Below, one piece after another: positions 11,601 through 23,316 of a stretch of 64,000 nt of DNA (position 1 is its first letter; each line of letters starts with the position of its first letter). Source of the stretch: Ailanthus altissimus (taxonomy: Eukaryota; Streptophyta; Magnoliopsida; Sapindales; Simaroubaceae); NCBI GenBank assembly GCA_946807835.1, contig OX327691.1, forward strand, positions 15,613,688 to 15,677,687, in the 5' to 3' direction. The position numbers and the translations under genes are program-made. The notes beneath the pieces were generated by a model, which was not told the origin of the DNA, made no database searches, and saw only the letters and a program-made list of their open reading frames with translations.

Positions 11601-14600
11601 AACCTTTAGGTTTTTGGGTAGTAATACTGTGTCAGGAATTGAAACAATCTTATCTGGTACTTGTGACTTGCAAATGAAGGTCGAGACTCTTGAAGACCCC
11701 GGTCTGCTGTAGTCAAATCAATAAATAACAAATAAGTTGGAAGAGTTATAAGGATTAGAGTTTTCTGGTGAAAGATTCTTACTTTGATTTTAACTTTGTT
11801 GGAGAATGAATATCTGCAGGCAATTTGTCGACCTGCTTGCTTTGGAATAAATTCTTTAGATAGCTCTTCCTTTTTGTCTTGGATTATTATTGTCTCATGT
11901 TTAGTCATTAATAAGGTGTGAAACTTGTGTAAATTATAGTTATCTTGTTTTTAACAAATATCCCAATTTTTATATGGGTACTAGTTATTGATGTTTTTAT
12001 TTAGAATTTGGAAGTTCTTTTTGTCTGTTTACTTAATTGTTCATGTGTATCTGTGCTTGTCTAGGTCAGTGGATCTTATCTCTTAACTTTTCCATGTTCT
12101 GCTGAAAAATACTGTTCGATTTGTATTTTGTAGACAGAAAAGGTTGATCTGGAGAATACTGTAGTCGATGAGAGCCAAAGACAATTGAGCGATCTAGGTG
12201 CTTCCTCTAGATTAAGGGCAGAGAAATTCAGCGGTAAGTTGTATTCAGTAGTAACCTTTAGAGTTAGAATTTAGTCTTTCCTACTAGTTATTTCTGGAAT
12301 GTTCTAATTTCCAATGAGACAGTCATGAACTTCAAATGTTTTTATTATATTTAAAACACTTGATTGACTTGCTACAATGTAGCACTGAGCCAAATCTAAA
12401 TAAACTTTTAGTTAAAATCTCACATGGTTCATGTTTAGTATTTTCGACTAGTTATTTATTGTCTTAATTTCCAATTAGATGGTCATGAACTTCAAATGTT
12501 TTTATTAGATTTAAAACACTTGACCTGCTACAGTGTAGCACAGAGCAAAATCTAAACAAACTTTTAGTTAAAATCTCACACGGTTCATGTTTTGTTTTAC
12601 ATAGTTATTTCCTTAAACTTGTGGCTAGTTATGTATCTTATTATGTGCTCGAAGTTCTGCTCATCATTTTTTTTAAAGAAAAATATTTCTTGTTCATTTT
12701 TTATTTAAATTCATGTAAACTGTTTCAACTAGGGATCAGTGTGTGATTTATTATGTCTATAATTGTTTCTCCCACTTTGTAGTTTCTGCTTTCTGAACAT
12801 AACATAGTCATCCTGTGGTCTTCTTGTTCCTCCTTTTCTTAGAGGGAAGTGCAACTGAATCTGATGATGATAATGAAAGAGTTGATGCTGCTGAGGAGGA
12901 GACAGATGACGAGGACAATACTTTCTTTGATACCCGCGATTTTCTATCATCAAGTTCTCTGAAAAGTAGTGGATCTGACTTCCGCACATCATCTTTCTCT
13001 TCAAATGACGAAAGGCTTCAGATAGTTGAATCTGAAGATGACATTGATCCTTCCATGAGATCAATTGGAACCAATTATCCCTACATTAAGCGGCGTAAGA
13101 AATTGCCTGACCCAGTTGAAAAGGAGAAGAGTGTCAGTCTTTGGTCGATGATTAAGGATAACATTGGCAAGGACCTCACAAAAATTTGCCTTCCTGTTTA
13201 CTTCAATGAGCCTCTCTCTTCTCTACAGAAGTGTTGTGAAGAATTGGAGTATTCATATCTCATTGACCGGGCATATGAATGGGGAAAAAGGGTAAGTCTA
13301 TTAATTAAAATCTGGTTGTTTTCGCTGCTGACTAATCAGTAAAATTTGGACACGTGTTTTAACATCTTTAATATGATTGGACTATTTCAACATCAATGCA
13401 TGTGTGGCAGAATTCTATTGGATGGGTTCACGGAAGACGTGGTGTGCCCACCCCCCTGAGTGCTTCTCCCTCTCATGCTCTTATTCTCACCACACACATG
13501 TACACACAAAAATACACACCTTCACGGAATCACAAACTTACTTATATTATATAACGGGAACATCAGATTGTTGTGGGGCCAATATTCTTGAAATGTTTAG
13601 TTGTCCCTTTAATGTGTTTTGACCTAGGATTACATTGTGGTAAATGGTGCTCTAAGGTTGCAGTGCTGTTAAAAGTCTTCCTATGTAATGAGCTTCTTTA
13701 ATGAGTTAGAACTTAATAGCAGTTCTGTGAAACTTTGTTTCTTGAAATTTTACAGGGTAATAGTCTAATGAGGATTTTAAATGTGGCTGCCTTTGCGGTA
13801 TCTGGGTATGCTTCAACTGAAGGAAGAATCTGCAAACCATTTAATCCATTGTTAGGGGAAACATACGAGGCAGAATTTCCAGATAAAGGCCTCCGTTTTT
13901 TCTCAGAGAAGGTTTGATTTCACACCTGAAAGATGAAAATATATGATGTATACATCTTATTCTCTTATTATTCAGAATATCTTTACATTGCTGTTAGAGT
14001 CTTCTTTAGTGTAAGCTCAAAAGACTCGAGAGAATGTGGCAATTCTATTTGGTTTGCTACCTGCTGTTTAAACCGGGTTGTTATATAGGATTAAATTTGT
14101 CTGGTATTAGCCTAATAATTTTCTAAAATCATGTTAAAACTTAGACATGTATTATATGTATATAAAATTTCAAATGTTTTGAGTTTGCCTTAATAGCTGA
14201 ACTTCAGTAACTAGACTCTAGACTCTAGGGATTTTGACATGTATGATAGGTATATAAAACTTCATATGTTATGAGTTTGCCTTAATAGCTGAACTTCAGT
14301 AACTAGACTCTAGACTAGGGATTTTGACATGTATGATATGTATATAAAACTTCGTATGTTATGAGTTTGCCTTAATTGCTGAACTTCAGTAACTAGACTC
14401 TAGACATGTATGTTACAATTTCTGAGTTTCATTAGACAAGCCCAGGATGGTATTACGGTGGAATAATAAGGTGTTGCTGTATAAATTCAGGATATTCTGA
14501 TACCTGCCCCATCTCGCTGATCACCAGATGGGAGAAGGCTAAATGATGTTGTTTCAGAAACTTGATTACTTGATTGTCATTTGAGGTCATGATAAAAATC

Positions 14601-17111
14601 TAATCATACTATTCTGTGGAACTTAAAAGCTGTGAAATTAAACACTTGTAAATCTGATAGATGGATACAATATAAGAAAGTTATAAGTGATGAGCCTTAC
14701 TAAAAGAAAATTAATAATTGCTCGAGCCTTACTAAAAGAAAGTTAACAAATTGCTTGCAAAGAAGCACTTAAAAAGTATGATAGCTCTCAGGTGAAAAAT
14801 AGGCTTTCTTGTTGTTAGATTGTCTGGTAAGACTTCTAAGAGGAAGAATACTATCATCTTTGCCCTGCATTTTACTCCCGATCTCCCGCTCAGCTTCAGT
14901 GAGATTGCATCTGTTTAGTCAATTTATCACATGCATGGCATTTTGTTAATATATAATTTTGTTCACCTTCTTGTTTATGCTGAATGAATCAAGCACCTGA
15001 TCTCATTTCATTTGGTGTCAGGTCAGTCATCATCCCATGATTGTTGCATGTCACTGTGAGGGTACAGGCTGGAAATTTTGGGGAGATAGCAATCTGAAGA
15101 GCAAATTTTGGGGTCGTTCAATTCAGCTTGACCCTGTTGGTGTCTTGACTTTGGAGTTTGATGATGGAGAAGTTTTTCAATGGAGTAAGGTATATTCCGT
15201 CAACTTCAAGAACGTTCATTTAAAAAAGTCAGTTAGAAGAAACTGATGTTCTTCTGTCAGGTTACCACATCAATCTATTATCTCATACTGGTCTTCTGTC
15301 AGGTTACCACATCAATCTATAATGTGATACTGGGAAAGTTGTATTGTGATCATTATGGAACAATGCGTGTAGAAGGAAATCATGAGTACTCATGCAAGCT
15401 GAAATTCAAAGAGCAGTCTATTATTGACAGAAACCCTCACCAGGTTCTTTTCTTATCTCAATGACTCAAATGATATTCTAATGTTTCATTATAGCATGTT
15501 GTCCAAAGTACAGTGATAGTAATGTTTATCCAATATGAGTTAATATGAGTTTCTCAGGTGCACATGCCTGACCTAAGTTAGTTCTTGCTAAATTCATACA
15601 TTAGTTGCAGGGATAAATCTTTTTTCTGGAAGCATGAAGAAACTTTATTGGTTATCATATGGTTTTAAATCACAAAATTAAATATGGTGGAAAACATAAT
15701 GAATTAGAAAAGCAGTATATTATTTCTGATTTCCATTCATTTATTCTAATTGTTATTGAGCGTTTATCTGTTCCTATACTTTGACCTTAATTGATTTTTC
15801 AGGTACATGGTATAGTTCAAGACAGAAATGGAAAAACCGTTGCAACCCTATTTGGAAAATGGGATGAGAGCATGCATTATGTCAATGGAGACTGTTCTGG
15901 AAAAGGAAAAGGACTTGAGTCTTTATCAGAAGCTCACCTGCTCTGGAAGCGGAGCATGCCTCCCAAATATCCCACCAGATACAACTTCACTCGTTTTGCC
16001 ATCACATTGAATGAACTCACCCCTGGGCTGAAGGTGATTCTTTTGACATTTTCATTGCGGTTTTCCTGCTTGGTACACCTCTTCTTTGGCATACATATAT
16101 ATATGCATGAATTCATTGTATGGCTTTAGTTCCCAACTTCTGAAGTGGCAGTTGTATTTCTCATCCAATACCATAGAGATCCTTTGGATGGTTTATAATG
16201 ATTTGATATCCTGCAAATTCATGAATTCCCAAGGACTAAAAATTGAACAAAATGCATTTATTTGAATGTTACTGAATGCATACTAATTGTGTTGTTTACA
16301 TGTGCTGTCTGGATGCCTGTTAGCATTCCACAGTTCTTTTATATGTTGATTTGTAATACCACCTCTATGTACAGGAGAAGTTGCCGCCAACAGACTCAAG
16401 GCTCAGACCTGACCAAAGGCATTTGGAAAATGGGGAGTATGAAATGGCAAATTCTGAGAAGTTGCGGCTAGAGCAGCGACAACGGCAGGTAAATTTGTGC
16501 TACACTATGCTGCATTAATGCTATTTGTTGTTGGGCATTTCCATTACCTAAAGCTGACAGTGCAAGGTTGACATACATCTTTGACATTTTAAGGATAGAA
16601 GTGAATCAACACAGCATGAAATACACAACAATTTGGTTAGGGGGAAATTTAGTTGAAACACACTAATACATGCAAGCAGACGTGTGTGTATTACAAAGTG
16701 AGTTCAATGAGGCTTGTCAGTAGCCTGATTTGAAAAACTGTAAACTCAATGTATAGTGATGAATCATCATAAAATTTGATGTATATCAAGACTGGAGCTA
16801 AGCCATGAATATGTGCACTGTTTAGGATGACCTGCAAACTTTAGCTGTTGTTTCATGCCAATTGTTTGTTTGCTCATAGAGGCCTTTTAATGAGCTCCTT
16901 TATTTTTTATGGTACGTAATGGCTCTTCTAAATTTGTATTCAGGCTAGGAAGATGCAAGAAAGAGGCTGGAAGCCAAGATGGTTTGGAAAGGATGGAGTA
17001 ACCGGTACATATAGCTACATTGGCGGGTATTGGGAGGCCAGAGAGAAGGGAAATTGGGATTCATGTCCTGATATCTTTGGCCATATCCTTTCTGATCAAA
17101 TCTTGGATTAA
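8617..17111 (+). CDS. ORP1: Oxysterol-binding protein-related protein, ORP1 clade (10 exons, 801 aa)
   Basis: Exons read as 8617-9141, 9235-9588, 12134-12233, 12843-13291, 13756-13911, 15022-15189, 15303-15443, 15803-16033, 16375-16488 and 16944-17111. All have GT-AG borders and join in frame to give 801 residues, normal for plant ORP1 proteins. ATG 8617 (MHPFCC...) is the first in-frame ATG. A PH domain spans about 93-217 ([17 protein letters not shown]), a coiled coil about 240-310, and a serine/acidic linker about 327-370. The sterol/lipid-binding ORD domain covers about 433-801, with NPLLGETYE and the family signature as EKVSHHPM. By family knowledge, such proteins bind phosphoinositides through PH, and bind or exchange sterol and PI4P through ORD at membrane contacts; ligand is not shown here. 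Exon 7 has a duplicated acceptor, so a 14-residue-longer form is possible. Confidence 0.95.
10631..10953. repeat. 163-bp tandem duplication in ORP intron 2
   Basis: Two head-to-tail copies start at 10631 and 10794. Both contain TGCATGAGAG, a GTATAAATATTCATGGATGC block and GGTGTGCAACTGCTTGT. They differ by scattered substitutions and small indels, so the duplication is not recent. Confidence 0.85.
11054..11310. repeat. Three-copy tandem repeat (83-96 bp units) in ORP intron 2
   Basis: The phrase GGTCTCTGTTTA followed by GCATGTTA and CCTCCTGG occurs three times, starting at 11054, 11137 and 11233. The last two copies end in GTGCTTTTAAAAT. Unit length varies through internal indels. Confidence 0.85.
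12279..12591. repeat. About 165-bp tandem duplication in ORP intron 3
   Basis: Copies start near 12279 and 12444. Both carry CATGAACTTCAAATGTTTTT, an AAACTTTTAGTTAAAATCTC block and GGTTCATGTT. Divergence is by point changes and small indels. The repeat sits between exons 3 and 4 and does not touch the splice sites. Confidence 0.85.
14144..14420. repeat. Three-copy tandem repeat (92-100 bp units) in ORP intron 5
   Basis: Units begin at GACATGTAT words at 14144, 14236 and 14336, and a partial fourth begins near 14404. Each contains GAGTTTGCCTTAAT followed by GCTGAACTTCAGTAACTAG. Copies two and three are nearly identical, so at least one duplication step looks recent. Confidence 0.85.
15249..15332 (+). 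repeat. 42-bp in-frame tandem duplication over the ORP exon 7 acceptor
   Basis: Copy 1 (15249-15290) and copy 2 (15291-15332) each contain CTTCTGTCAG followed by GTTACCACATCAATCTAT. The 3' splice site and first codons of exon 7 are therefore present twice, with usable AG ends at 15260 and 15302. The offset is 42 nt, exactly 14 codons, and the extra stretch has no stop. The downstream acceptor gives the family-like junction and is preferred; the upstream one would insert 14 residues repeating VTTSIY inside the ORD domain. Confidence 0.9.
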
Positions 17112-17221
17112 ACTTTATACCTACCTCATATCTCAGTTTCTCGATTCTTTGTTCGTTCCTGTTGCCCCATATCATTCCACGTAAAGTAAATTAGATTATT
17201 ATTATAAGATGTTGACAAAGC

Positions 17222-17227
17222 AATAAA
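17222..17227 (+). terminator. Possible poly(A) signal of the ORP gene
   Basis: AATAAA lies 111 nt after the ORP stop codon, in the expected place for a plant near-upstream element. The true cleavage site cannot be read from sequence. Confidence 0.35.
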
Positions 17228-17229
17228 AG

Positions 17230-20200
17230 GAAATATCTTCACCATTTTCATCTTCAACCTGCCCATTTTTGTTTATAATGTGGATGTGATGCTGGATTCC
17301 TGCTGCTTTCGGCCCAATCTTGAATCGTAAATGTTCACGTCTTGATACCTTATTCGGTTATTTGATTTTATATATTTTATGGAGGTGTACTTGTGAGGGA
17401 TTGGACCTCCACCATTAAACTATCATTAAGCTGGTCTATATGTATACAAACAAATATCAAACGTTCTCCTTTAATGTTCGCCACTCGGTAACTTTTTTCT
17501 TTTCATATGGATATGGATCGGTACTGCACATTATTCGGTAAATTTTTAATAGTCCCAAAGTTTTTTTCTTTTTTTTTTCATTTTAGTTGTTGACAATTGT
17601 ATTTTTTTCATTTTAGTTGTATTTTAACATTATATTACAAATGTTGCAATTGTACTGATATTATAATGACTATGAGGTCGTTTGGTCATAATAGCGGACC
17701 TCATAAACTTTATTTTCTGCATTAAAGCTTTAGCCCTTATTAATAAATTTTACACTGTTAAAAATTTTATATGCCACATTAACGTTAAGAAGAAAGATCC
17801 GGTAGACACAGTGGGCTGTCTATGATCTATCTATATTTTATTTATTAGCAGAAAGGGGTGCTGTTTTCAGTGCGGAGATGATCGGATGGAAAAATGCGCG
17901 CGCGTGGATGGAATTCTGCAGGGCTCCGTTATAAATTGTACGGAGATAGGGTAATTTTTTTTGTAAAATTGAGATGAGGGTATAAAAAAATAATTTTTTA
18001 AATTATTAACGAGACGATGAAGAGATTTAGCCTCTGCGTCCCATCTCCATTCCACACTCCGTTTTATATATATTTAGTATGTATTTATATAATTTATTAA
18101 TTTTTTATTTTATAATTTATATTTAGTTAAGTTATTAAAAAATATTTTAATAATTAAATTTAATAAGTCTTTGTTATAATAGATTATATCTAAAGATATT
18201 GAAAGTTTTGATGTTCGATTAAAATTGGTTATGGGATGGAATTAAAGTTATGATAAAATTATGTATTATTTATAAAAATTAATATTTTTATTTTATTTGA
18301 TTTTAACTAATTAATTTTTATATGGTTTGTTTTCGTTACGAGGTTAAAATTTAAAATTTTTTTACAAAAATTCAATATCACACATTTATTAAAGATACAA
18401 ATCATGTAAACTTTAATTTAATTTATTGTAAATTTAATTATCTTAAACCAATCTTTAAATTATTTTTAAAAAATTAATAAAAAATAAAAAGTAATTTATT
18501 TATTTTGTAATAATAAAATCTCAATCTCATGACTTTTAACAAGAGAAAATAAAACAAATGAATAATATTACACATCCTAAATTTTGATTTCAAATTGTAT
18601 TTTAAATAATTATATATCAAATAATCATTAAAAGTAAAATTGTGTAATAGGTTTATACCATTTTACCACCTAAAAAACTCTTGACCTAATAAACTCTTAA
18701 CACATCATTATTGGAGGTTTACACAATTTTACCACTTAAAATAACTCTTAACACCATTATTTAGAATAAACTTAAATGTGTAGAAACAATTAACAGAAAA
18801 ATTAGTAATATTAAACACTAAAATATTATTTATTACTTATTTTTTGTTTATTTATTATTTAAAATTTTATTTATTATTTATATTATTTAAAGATATTATC
18901 ATATTATTTTAATTTATTAGTTTGATTTTTTTATTATAATATAAATTAATTTTATATTATTAAAATTTATGAATATAAATTAATGTTTAATATTAATAAA
19001 TAAAAATAAAAAATAGACAGAAATAAAAAAGACATTTTTATATAGGGATTCGTCATTCTTGCTCCATTAAATTTTTACGAAAAATAAAATGAAAACGGAG
19101 TTAAAATAATAAATAAATAAAGCATCCCATTCTCTTCTTTTCGTAGAGGATAGAATAATACATGATCGTTTGACCTATCAACAGTGACATGATCCTTGCC
19201 TTGCAGTTGCAATTCCAGAGAGATTATGCATAGCATAGGTGTTAGGACTTAGGATAGGTATATAGCTCGCATTCAAATTTCAAAACCTCGGGTATGAGAT
19301 GACGCAACCAAGATTTACACTCTGACATTTGAAGATACTATTTTCTCTATCCCAGTTTCTTTTTGCTTATTTTCCTTTTTCTTGCATTAGCATGATCGAT
19401 TAGATGGACTTGGCTTGGTGACTTATCAAATCATCATCCATATGCAGCACAATCCCCAAAATCTGACTTAACTGTCCAATCAAATACTGACTATTCAATC
19501 ACCCAATTCAAAAAAGAACACTTTTTTTTATTATAAGCCAAGATGATAATAGAGTTTTTGTTAAACAGTGTGAAAACTGAAACGTCACGATATCTTTCTC
19601 TTGCAGATTTTTTGATTTTGTAGGGGAGCATGCAGTCGCAGCATGCTTATTTTTATATACCGAAAAAAAAAACTTGCAGCAGCAACATTAGGTTTAGGCA
19701 AACGATATAATTTTCGTGATGTCATCTCATCGTATCTGTCTTATCAAAATCATCAAAACTGTTCGGCGCTGTAACACTTAACTCAGCATTCGTATGGGCT
19801 GGCTCAGAGAATAGGGCGGCTACTTGTTTTCTTCCCATATAAACGACATATGGTCGGCGATTCGACTGCTCATTCTGTCATTTCCATTAGCTATCCATTT
19901 CTTGAGGGAACAATAGTATTTCAATTCCCTTTTGAACTTTTCTCTTGTTGCTCTTAATTCGTACTTTTGAATCAAGTGTACTTACTGACTCCGCACTCTA
20001 CAAAAATTGAATATATCTGAAATACAAATTAAAAAAAATAATATAACGATTAATTTTAAAAAATTTAAAAATTAATTATTTAATATTTTATTTAAAATCT
20101 ATAACATTAATCTTTTACTACATCTTCAAATTTTTTTTGTTATATTTCTTAATTTATGAATTTAAAAAAAAAAAAAAAATTGCACACTCATTTGAAAATG

Positions 20201-20929
20201 CTTACAGATGTTATGGGAATTCTATATATACTAATATGGATTTCACAGGTACAGGCAATAAAGTAGTTAGTAATAAGCTTGGCTAAAAGACTCCATCCAG
20301 GTCACATGGATCAACCACGTTAAACTTTTTGTTATTTTAGCTAAAAGTTAACCATAAAGAAACCTAAAACAATCAACAACCCGTTTTATAATAGGGTTTA
20401 GGGAGAGAGCGTGTGGCACTACTCTTTTAGATTGACCCAATAACAGTGAAACTGTAGAGGTGGCAGGGAATATTCACCATCACAACTCACAAAGGCCAAA
20501 TATTTGTATAAATTCTAAAAAAACAGAGTGAGCAAGCATGCAGTACTGAGTTGTCAACCTGATGAGTTTTTACCATTATATATACATGTTACTTGAATTT
20601 GATAACAAGGCAAAAATAATTCCTGCTAAGGGCAAAAGGGCGGGGCCGTTGTTGGGTGCTTCAGAAGAAATATAAGTTAGTCTTCTGGTTCCGGTGCTTG
20701 TGATGTATTATAACTTTTCATTAGATTTGCCTCTGAGCATTTAGAGCATCAGTTATTGGCAGTTTGTACAGTTCTCACAGAGGAAGCTTCATGATTTATT
20801 AGCTTAGGTCAGGTCATTACCATAAAAGAGTTGATAATGTGGTCAAGTTTGGACTGAACATTTCCGCCAGATATGGTTTTAATTTGTTTGGTGATTTGAA
20901 TTTCAATTAAGAGGGGCTCTTAAATAATA
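17230..20929. other. AT-rich intergenic spacer after the ORP gene
   Basis: No gene is supported. It contains long A/T-rich stretches (18060-19020), a small duplicated phrase about TTTTACCAC...CTCTTAACAC at 18660-18760, and short A or T runs. A GC-rich patch at about 17860-17930 has a GCGCGCGCG run. No RNA gene was recognised. Confidence 0.55.
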
Positions 20930-21680
20930 TGCTCCAAAATTTTCCCAGTTAGTAGATGAAATGACTCGACTATCTCATTTATTTCTTTTAGGGTTCGAAT
21001 CGAGGGGATCATTGAATAATTCTGAAGTACCTTGTTGCCTAATCTCTGAAACATAAGCTAGTTTCATGCCGTTTAACTAACAAGTATAATTTGTAAACTC
21101 GAGTATTGTATATATGGAATCGTAAAAGGTTAAACCATCATCCGCAAATAATAGATAAGATATTGACAAGGTGTTGCTAAACCTAATCCACTTTATTTGT
21201 TTTTCAGTTTCAGCGTTATGGAGAAGTGAAGGGATAGCCTCAACACAAATGATAAAAGAGGTAAGCGATAGAGGGCATCCTTGCCCTAACCTTCGTTGAG
21301 CCAGAAAATTGTCCTTTATTGCCTGAAATGCAGCTCATAATCAATGACATAGCCTCTACTCTGTTATATGCTTTACTTATATCTAGCTGAAGGGCAACGG
21401 AGGCTTGTTTTTCTTTCTTCTTGCTTTTTATATTGTGTAAACATTCATAACTAATAATATTGTTGTCACAAATGAGTGTATTTAGGATAAAAAGCATTTT
21501 GGTTGGTTGAAATGATATAATCAATGACACTTTTTAATCTATTAACAATTGTCTTTGTCTTGGCAATAAGTCGGTAAATGACATTCTCCATTAGTAGTTG
21601 GAACATGGAAGAAAAATAATTGACAAATATTCTCGAGTATTTCCGCAAAACCTAGAAATCAAAGCCGCAACACAATGCTT
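20930..21680 (-). pseudogene. L1-type LINE reverse-transcriptase relic
   Basis: On the minus strand, fragments of a plant non-LTR (L1-like) reverse transcriptase occur in order: an NVIYRLIAKT...NRLK segment and ISTNQNAF (about 21490-21600), ALQLDISKAYNRVE (about 21350-21400), and YLLFADDGL with the catalytic FADD (codons at about 21135-21155). Frames shift between them and stops interrupt, so it is dead. Neither endonuclease nor 3' tail was identified, so this is a 5'-truncated or fragmentary copy. Family membership rests on the A, FADD and SKAYDRVE-like motifs. Confidence 0.75.
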
Positions 21681-22760
21681 CCCTTGTTTGACTTAATATG
21701 TATTAAATTATTTTATTATTTCTTCTAGTAGTAATCTCAAATCCAAAACAAGCCAAGACTCGAGGCCAGTCAGGCCACCGGTCCACAACCCACGTGCTCC
21801 ACCACCTGATCTCACTATCACATAAAGTTGATGTATTAACTTTGTTTTTGTTTTCACTGTATATCTGTTGATTTTTTTCACAAACATTTCGTGGGCAAGA
21901 CAAAAAAAAAAAAAAGAGGGGGACGAACACAGAATATTTAGTGCCATAAACATGACAAGCATTGTGGGGGCGCGTGAACCCACCGACGAGCTTGTCATAG
22001 CCATTCAAATTGAAGAAAGCCCTTTGCCGTGTATCTTTTAAATTGGTCACATGCACGTTGCTCCGTTCTTAGCTGACAGCCCAGCCGTGGGCGTGTTCCA
22101 TCCGTTTCCCTTTTTGCCTTGTGTCCTTGGGACTTTACTCTTTATTCTGATACACACGTTAATTCTTCTTCCCGTGGGGCTACAAATTTCCCGTTTAGCT
22201 CAGCCTAGGCCCTCACTAACATCTTTATAACTTCCGTGTCCAAATATTATTTCTATTACATGGTCGGTGAATGTTATTAGCTGATTTTATGAGTAACATT
22301 TTTCCGGATCGGCATGAAAACATTGAAATTGAATTTTGAATTCCATTGCTAACACAAAAATAATTTATTATTTCAAATACAAGACATGATTTAAATAGTT
22401 GACTGTTCCAAACTTATTAGACTTGAGGATAAATTTACTCGAGTCAACTATTTGATTACGCTCATTTGACGTATTTGCATGTATAATTCTGGTTAAATTA
22501 ATTATTGAATAAGATTAGACAATGTCAAGTTATTATTTCAAATTTCCCTTCTCAAAATAATTTATATCATTCATTAATTAAATAGTGTAATAAAAAATTA
22601 ATTATTACAAATATTATAATCCAATCAATTGAAATTTTAAACAAGAATATATAATATTATTCATCATTATTTGTCAGTTAATTGGAAAACTATTTATCAA
22701 CGCACCATCTGAATTATAAGGTGCGAATTAAAATCTTATGGCAACAAACTCTTTTATCTT
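21681..22760. other. Intergenic spacer between the LINE relic and the Copia element
   Basis: Contains overlapping minus-strand frames at 21703-22056 that match no family I know, and a GC-richer patch at 21950-22210. No gene supported. Confidence 0.5.
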
Positions 22761-22765
22761 TTTAA

Positions 22766-23168
22766 TGTTGGTAGTTGACACCGTGTGCCAGTTATATAAT
22801 TGCCGGCACACGTGTCAGTAATGGTGGACGGTCATTTTTTGATCGTCTATCATACTAAACTCTCTCTATAAATAGAAGAATTTAACAATTTATTTTTTAA
22901 GATAAATTAGAAAGAGTTTCAAAAATTTTTAAAGAGTTTTTTGAGTGATTTGAGAGAATTTGGTGTATTGGAGTTTTGGGTTGTAAGGCTAAAATACTAC
23001 AATACTTGTATTCTCCATTTCTAATAGTAAAAGATTCTTCTGTCTTCGCCCGTGGACGTAGACTAAAAGTCGAACCACGTAATCTTATGTTTGTTTTATT
23101 TTTATTTTCATTATTTTTCTCAATTTCGGTTTAGCTGCGACCCTGCATCACCCCTTAATTTCCTAACA
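22766..23168 (+). repeat. 5' LTR of the Copia element
   Basis: Starts TGTTGGTAG and ends CCTAACA. It has a TATA-like CTATAAATAG near 22865, a reasonable promoter position. It is 403 bp against 368 bp for the 3' copy because of indels in the first 80 bp. Confidence 0.92.
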
Positions 23169-23170
23169 AG

Positions 23171-23182
23171 TGGTATCAGAGC
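23171..23182 (+). other. Primer-binding site (initiator Met-tRNA type)
   Basis: TGGTATCAGAGC lies 2 nt after the 5' LTR. This is the usual plant LTR-retrotransposon site complementary to the 3' end of initiator methionine tRNA. Confidence 0.9.
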
Positions 23183-23316
23183 TTCTGGTTGAAGGAGATT
23201 ACTATTCACGTATACAGTTACTATTATGTATATAGTCACTATTCATACGTACGGATACTATTTATGTGAAACAGTGGGAGTCGATCCTAACAGAAAGCAG
23301 TCCGTGGTGAAAAGTA

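Noticed and set aside
20985..21010. GGTTCGAATCG, resembling a tRNA T-loop
   Set aside because: No matching acceptor, D or anticodon arms occur around it, and it lies in the LINE relic.
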